From the NCBI GenBank assembly GCA_938036875.1, contig CALHVX010000141.1:1-37435 (forward strand): a stretch of DNA of 37,435 nucleotides, written 5' to 3'. This DNA is from an uncultured Pseudomonadales bacterium (GTDB taxonomy: Bacteria > Pseudomonadota > Gammaproteobacteria > Pseudomonadales > Azotimanducaceae). Below the pieces are notes generated by a model, which was not told where the DNA came from, ran no database searches, and saw only the letters and a program-made list of their open reading frames with translations. Positions 33,386 through 37,435 of this stretch are shown here, piece by piece. The position numbers were made by a program, and so were the translations under genes. Position 1 is the first letter of the stretch; every line of letters starts with the position of its first letter.

Positions 33386-33466
33386 GCCAAATCCCGATGA
33401 TTCAAACTGTTATACGAGGCCCACTAGAATTTATTACAGGGCGCAGAGCGTTTTTCGAGAAAATTT

Positions 33467-33500
33467 GTCTTGGCGCCAGACAACAAAGCAGGGCGCCAGA
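33467..33500. repeat. Direct repeat GGCGCCAGA, two copies 20 bp apart
   Basis: GGCGCCAGA occurs at 33472-33480 and 33492-33500, a period of exactly 20 bp, or about two helical turns. The first copy is part of the quasi-palindrome GTCTTGGCGCCAGAC (33467-33481). It lies between the ECF sigma start and the 3' end of the CmcJ-like gene, so it could be a regulator site for the sigma operon. Function unproven. Confidence 0.4.
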
Positions 33501-33579
33501 TAAATTCAACTAATTCAATAACTTAGATTTCTTGCAGCAACGCGCAATAAACTAGCATCGTCTATCTGGGGCACGCGGA

Positions 33580-34812
33580 TTAGAAAAAGACGTATGCCCG
33601 TACCACTACATTCTTGCGGCAGGGCGCATCAGGCGATGCCGTGTGATCAATACAAGCGGTATGAAAAGACCAGCGCGATACCGACCCATCGGTTATCGAG
33701 TCATAACACTTCAGCAAAGACACCTCAGTGGGCGTCTGCTGAGGCAACCAGTACCACTCATGGTCAGGGCTGTAGGTAAAGGCCGTGGTCTCACCGACCC
33801 GGTCATCATAAACCCGATAATTGGTGATGTAGGGCTGCTTCGAAAAGCTTGGCCAAGCGCACAACACAAAAGGGTTTTGCTCCACGGTCTGCATTGGCTT
33901 GGCGAGGTTAATCGACATAAATCGACGCGACATCTTGGCATCTGCTTGGGCAGGTGAGTAGTTTTGGGTGCGACCAAAGTTGCGTAAATTTTGGGTGAGC
34001 AGCTCTCGGCAACGTACCCGGCCACTGTTATCGTTCAGGTCGTTATGAACCAAGTTGGCATAGTTTGCGTTTACCCCAGGGTTTTTATTGGCCTGGTCTT
34101 CCCTGCGATCTCCTTGATACTCCTTGTCAAAGACGTCGTGATTAAACACTAGGGCGTCCGTTGAGCCAGGGAAAAAGTCTAGCAGCAGCGTTTCCATCTC
34201 TGGGTAATAGATACGTTCAACTTCAGCGGCATCATAAAAGTTTGCGCATGCAGACTGATGCGTGGTTAAAGCAACACCCAACTTGTCCATGCACTCGGGG
34301 CTGCTTGGCTTTAAGTCTGGGTAGTACTCCTGAATTCGGCGCGCATCGCGCAGCACTTGAGGAAAATAGAGACAGCGGCGTACGTTGTCCTTCTCGTCTT
34401 GGCGCAACGCGGCCGCATCGGCCTTACGCGCTGGATCCCGCCAGAGGGCATTGGAAGGCACAATTGAGTAGGTGGGCTGTTCATGCACCGTGTATCGCAG
34501 GGGTAGTACAACACCACCTTCCGGCGCGCGCATTTGGGTATCCTTAATGTACTCAAGACACTGCGCATAACGTCTAAAGCCTAAACCCCATTTTGTCTGG
34601 ATCGGTCCTGGTGGTGCATTGTCCAGCGTATCAATCACCGCCTGCCCCTCACCTGTAGCAATCTGCGCCAGGGCTGCCTCGGTGGCTGCGTGGGTACCCG
34701 CATCGCCCTCACGATCGAACGACATGTACGACAGGCCGCCGTTTGCCGCTATGGGGGCTGGCTGTCCGGCCGTACGTTGCAGTGGCGGTACAAAAACGTT
34801 GGATTGCTGCAT
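33580..34812 (-). CDS. CmcJ/AsaB-like putative iron-dependent oxygenase
   Basis: A 410-residue cytoplasmic protein resembling the CmcJ/NvfI/AsaB family, whose fungal members are Fe(II)-dependent hydroxylases and whose bacterial founder CmcJ acts in cephamycin methoxylation. The layout fits: YYPEMETLLLDFF, FNHDVFD, then VHNDLND (His256-x-Asp258), a long middle, and EVSLLKCYDS...WSFHTACID with His384, followed by the C-terminal RKNVVVRAYVFF. His256, Asp258 and His384 would form the iron triad. An N-terminal extension of about 65 residues is unassigned. It is alone, followed by the sigma operon on the same strand. Substrate unknown; the match rests on motif order recalled from the family. Confidence 0.7.
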   Translation of the reverse strand: MQQSNVFVPPLQRTAGQPAPIAANGGLSYMSFDREGDAGTHAATEAALAQIATGEGQAVIDTLDNAPPGPIQTKWGLGFRRYAQCLEYIKDTQMRAPEGGVVLPLRYTVHEQPTYSIVPSNALWRDPARKADAAALRQDEKDNVRRCLYFPQVLRDARRIQEYYPDLKPSSPECMDKLGVALTTHQSACANFYDAAEVERIYYPEMETLLLDFFPGSTDALVFNHDVFDKEYQGDRREDQANKNPGVNANYANLVHNDLNDNSGRVRCRELLTQNLRNFGRTQNYSPAQADAKMSRRFMSINLAKPMQTVEQNPFVLCAWPSFSKQPYITNYRVYDDRVGETTAFTYSPDHEWYWLPQQTPTEVSLLKCYDSITDGSVSRWSFHTACIDHTASPDAPCRKNVVVRAYVFF

Positions 34813-34946
34813 GTTGAGCCCCTATTTAGGTAAGCGGTGAGATGACCTGTTGGATAGACCTGCTAGGCGAAACCACCTGAATACTGGCATAGCCTTTTGT
34901 CTCTGCCTAGTCGAGTTATATGACCCGTGGGCAGCTGAAGGCGGCT

Positions 34947-35369
34947 CTACTGTGGGCGGCGAATCCACTTGCTGGTAGCGGCAAGTGCCTCGATGGGCTG
35001 CTCACTGTCTTTCCAGCCGCGAAACCCATCCGTTAGGTTCGCTACATTGCTGTATCCCATATCGGTAAGCGCCAGAGTGGCTAAAACGGATCGCCCGCCC
35101 CCAGCACAATAGAGCACAATACGTTTATCTTCTGCGAAGAAATCTCGATAGTAGGGGCTTGCAGGGTCAGCCCAAAATTCAAGCATCCCCCGGGCCACAT
35201 GCTTGGAGCCAGGGATGGTCCCAAGATCTACACGCTCCTGAAGCTCACGTATATCCAGCAGCAGCAGCTCTGGGTTTTGCGCTTGCTCCGCTACTAGTTC
35301 ATCTGTGGACAAATTCTCGATGCCTGCACTCAAGCGCTTGGTTTCAGCGAAAATGTTCTTGATCGCCAT
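34947..35369 (-). CDS. Single-domain rhodanese sulfurtransferase
   Basis: A 140-residue protein with one rhodanese domain (about residues 18-128). The substrate-side Asp/Arg pair LLLDIRELQERVDLGTIPGSKHVARGM is intact, and the active-site loop is LYCAGGGRS with persulfide-forming Cys88. The terminal GYSNVANLTDGFRGWKDS is the usual end. It keeps an ordinary Cys codon, unlike the DedA-rhodanese gene elsewhere in this window. There is no signal peptide, so it acts in the cytoplasm. It is divergent from the large gene starting at 35472 and lies 134 nt from the CmcJ-like gene. Physiological sulfur donor and acceptor unknown. Confidence 0.93.
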   Translation of the reverse strand: MAIKNIFAETKRLSAGIENLSTDELVAEQAQNPELLLLDIRELQERVDLGTIPGSKHVARGMLEFWADPASPYYRDFFAEDKRIVLYCAGGGRSVLATLALTDMGYSNVANLTDGFRGWKDSEQPIEALAATSKWIRRPQ

Positions 35370-35471
35370 GGTCTACTCCGATGCTGAAAGCTAGGTCATC
35401 ATAGTAACGCTTAGGCCCGGTATCAATGCGAGCAATAAGCAGGGTTTGCGTTTCACTGCCCCTAGGTTGTC

Positions 35472-37435
35472 ATGGTATTGTCATCAGACATGAGTGACTC
35501 TTTACGAACTACGCCAGTTTGGCGGCATGCCATGGTTGGCGTACTCGAAGCCGTGAGCGACTTTCCACGCTGGCTAAAGCTCTCCCATGAGATCGCTCCA
35601 GGCACCCGTATTCCTGCTGAATTTTTCGGCATCAACATTGCCACCAACGAAGACCCTAGATGCGATGACTACATCATCGAGTCGCTACGAGATTTAGGGC
35701 TACAGCAGGTCCGCTTAAGCTTTAGCTACGACTCCGTTGACGCACCAGCAGAACGGTTGCTGCAACGGGTTTTGGACGAAGGTTTTGACGTACTGCTGGA
35801 TTTATTGCCAAGCCCGGAAGACGCCAGACGTATGGATCTGGAGCGGCCAGCCCAAGCACGCTGGGAGGCTTTTGTTAACCAGGTCCTTGGCAAGTACGGG
35901 AACCGCTTAGCCGCTTTAGAAATCGGCAACACCCCAAACCGCGGACGCTGGTCTGGACACGATGCCCAGGGTTACCTAACCACCTGGAAGATTGCAGCAA
36001 CCGTTGCTGCAACCTTCCCTGAAGCAGCCCAAGTTGCACTGGCTGGCCCCAACATCTCCGACTTCGAACCCATTTACAACGTTGGCTTTTTACGCGGCAT
36101 GCACACCGAGCACTCCTCGCCGGCCATTCAAACCGACAACCTGTTCGTAGAGCGTGTTGTGCAACCAGAAGCACAGGACCATCGCGTTGCCGGCCGCTAC
36201 GCCACCGGCTTTTTAAAGCTCAACCTGGTAAAAAAGGCACGCATACTGGTAGAGATTGGCAAAGCTCAGGGCATCACCCAAACCTGGTGCACTTACACCT
36301 GCTGGACCCGCAAACGGCTCTCTCGCTGGAACGTGGAGCCGGAGCAAAAAAACGCACATTACCTAATGCGCTATCTCATCATTGCAGCCGCCAGCGGCTC
36401 TTTGGACCGCGTGTATTGGGGCCCATTAATCTGTCAGCGTGATGGTCTGGTTGCCTGTGGAGACGACAACTATCCAAAAATAGATAACGTCAGCTACTAT
36501 CGAGCGGTACGTGGCCAGGTCAACAATTTTCAAAAAACTGCCGCCTATGATGCACTTCGTTTTTGCGTGAGCATGCTAAGCCAGGCAACCTGCACTGCCG
36601 CCTACAGCGAGATAGAAGGCCTACACCACTACACCTTTGACAGCCCGACACAAGGATCTTGGCACGTGGTCTGGTGCATGGACCGAAACCTATTTGCCCT
36701 GCAAGATCTCTATAGCACCGAGCTACTTGCTAACGCCAAATTGCAAACACCAACCGGTGCAGCAGTGGATCACATACCCCAGTCCATTACCGAGCAACCG
36801 CTTGTACTGCGCTGGGAGCATGCGGTAGAACCTCGATCAACCGTTCAAATGCAAAGGATGGGCGCCCGAGCACTAAGCAATGTAGTGCACTGGCCACGCC
36901 GAGAGTGGAACACACACATACTTCAATCAGCAGCCTGGCGTGGCGCTTATTTGCTAGCAGACCCAGCACCTACCGAGGCGCCGGCCCCCGAGCATGTCCC
37001 TGGATTGCTGAAACAACTGCCAGAGACCAAAGTGTTGCGAGACAAGCGCAACCGCCTTTGGAATATCAAAGCCGACTGGTGGAGTGCTGGCGAGCAAACC
37101 GTGAAGCTCAATCGCGCAAAAGGGTTAAAGCGGCTAAGCTACAAATTCTTGCCCAGCAAAGGCAAGCGCCACTGGAACAACGCCACCGAGTTACTGCGGC
37201 TAGGCATCAATACTCCTCAGCCGCTGGGGTTCTTCGAGCAACCAAGCAGCAATGCCCACGACAGTTACTACATTTGCCAGTACGTAGAGGGTGCCTTTTC
37301 TTGCCGCAATCTGTTCACCGCCTTTGCCGAAGGCGCAATGGATTACCAGGGCATCAGCAAAGCGATGTGGCTACAACAAGTCGCAGAGTTCATCGCTCGC
37401 ATGCATCGCTTTGGCGTGATTCACCGGGATCTTTC
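35472..37435 (+). CDS. Glycoside-hydrolase-like/LPS-kinase-type fusion protein, cut off at the window end
   Basis: A long frame open to the window edge (at least 648 codons from ATG 35490; ATG 35472, with AGG five bases upstream, is the preferred start). Residues about 40-430 look like a TIM-barrel glycosidase: VRLSFSYDSV, VLLDLLPSPEDARR, LEIGNTPNRGRW, then RILVEIGKAQG and YWGPLI. In clan GH-A enzymes the acid/base Glu sits in N-E-P; here the residue is Thr (N-T-P), while Glu in VEIGK could be the nucleophile. The C-terminal part (from about 515, LWNIKADWW...LKRLSYKFLPSKGKRHW) resembles the Kdo/WaaP lipopolysaccharide kinase family and reaches its H-R-D loop (VIHRDLS) at the last bases. The role is probably cell-envelope glycan related; inferred. 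Confidence 0.8.
   Translation, partial: MVLSSDMSDSLRTTPVWRHAMVGVLEAVSDFPRWLKLSHEIAPGTRIPAEFFGINIATNEDPRCDDYIIESLRDLGLQQVRLSFSYDSVDAPAERLLQRVLDEGFDVLLDLLPSPEDARRMDLERPAQARWEAFVNQVLGKYGNRLAALEIGNTPNRGRWSGHDAQGYLTTWKIAATVAATFPEAAQVALAGPNISDFEPIYNVGFLRGMHTEHSSPAIQTDNLFVERVVQPEAQDHRVAGRYATGFLKLNLVKKARILVEIGKAQGITQTWCTYTCWTRKRLSRWNVEPEQKNAHYLMRYLIIAAASGSLDRVYWGPLICQRDGLVACGDDNYPKIDNVSYYRAVRGQVNNFQKTAAYDALRFCVSMLSQATCTAAYSEIEGLHHYTFDSPTQGSWHVVWCMDRNLFALQDLYSTELLANAKLQTPTGAAVDHIPQSITEQPLVLRWEHAVEPRSTVQMQRMGARALSNVVHWPRREWNTHILQSAAWRGAYLLADPAPTEAPAPEHVPGLLKQLPETKVLRDKRNRLWNIKADWWSAGEQTVKLNRAKGLKRLSYKFLPSKGKRHWNNATELLRLGINTPQPLGFFEQPSSNAHDSYYICQYVEGAFSCRNLFTAFAEGAMDYQGISKAMWLQQVAEFIARMHRFGVIHRDL

Overview
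The window reads as a chromosomal segment of a Gram-negative gammaproteobacterium, probably an aerobic aquatic or marine heterotroph. This placement is inferred from gene content: a TonB-dependent receptor, a che2/cluster III-like chemotaxis operon, a LON-domain protein, a DedA protein and a Kdo/WaaP-type kinase domain. Base composition is roughly even, coding density is high, and most starts have clear Shine-Dalgarno motifs. I see no rRNA, tRNA, CRISPR array, phage or insertion sequence.

Region 1 (1-5046) is the distal part of a chemotaxis operon: cheA (5' end outside the window), cheW, a STAS-domain gene, cheR, cheD and cheB. Starts and stops overlap or nearly touch throughout. A small unrecognised gene converges on the end of cheB.

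Region 2 (5295-28111) is a large catabolic block. It encodes an aminoglycoside-phosphotransferase-fold kinase, two small flavin/F420-type split-barrel proteins, a cytochrome P450, three acyl-CoA dehydrogenases (two overlapping as a probable hetero-oligomeric pair), a secreted M20 amidohydrolase, a zinc-independent reductase, a class II aldolase-fold protein, a 7TM sensor kinase, an iodotyrosine-deiodinase-like flavoprotein, a TonB-dependent receptor, a Rieske oxygenase with a translationally coupled 69-residue partner, a nitronate-monooxygenase-type enzyme, an acyl-CoA synthetase, a tandem DsbA/HCCA-isomerase-like protein and a TetR regulator. Together they look like import, CoA activation, oxygenation and beta-oxidation-like breakdown of a hydrophobic substrate, possibly aromatic, terpenoid, steroid or halogenated. 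The substrate is not identifiable from sequence alone.

Region 3 (28175-31134) holds the most unusual signal. A DedA-rhodanese fusion gene is interrupted by one in-frame TGA exactly where the family usually has the second Cys of a C-x-C-P-x-E active-site loop. The reading frame continues intact to the end of the rhodanese domain, and a stem-loop with a G-rich apical loop lies about 21 nt after the TGA, where a bacterial SECIS would be expected. This is a candidate selenoprotein; a nonsense mutation or sequencing error is the main alternative. A LON-domain gene, an AT-rich intergenic region with three copies of a 12-bp repeat, a small exported protein and a GNAT acetyltransferase follow.

Region 4 (31179-37435) has an ECF sigma factor overlapping a membrane protein that fuses a zinc-finger anti-sigma head to a bactofilin-like polymer domain, then a CmcJ/AsaB-like putative oxygenase and a single-domain rhodanese. 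On the opposite strand is a large gene, cut off by the window end, that joins a glycoside-hydrolase-like barrel to a lipopolysaccharide-kinase-type domain.
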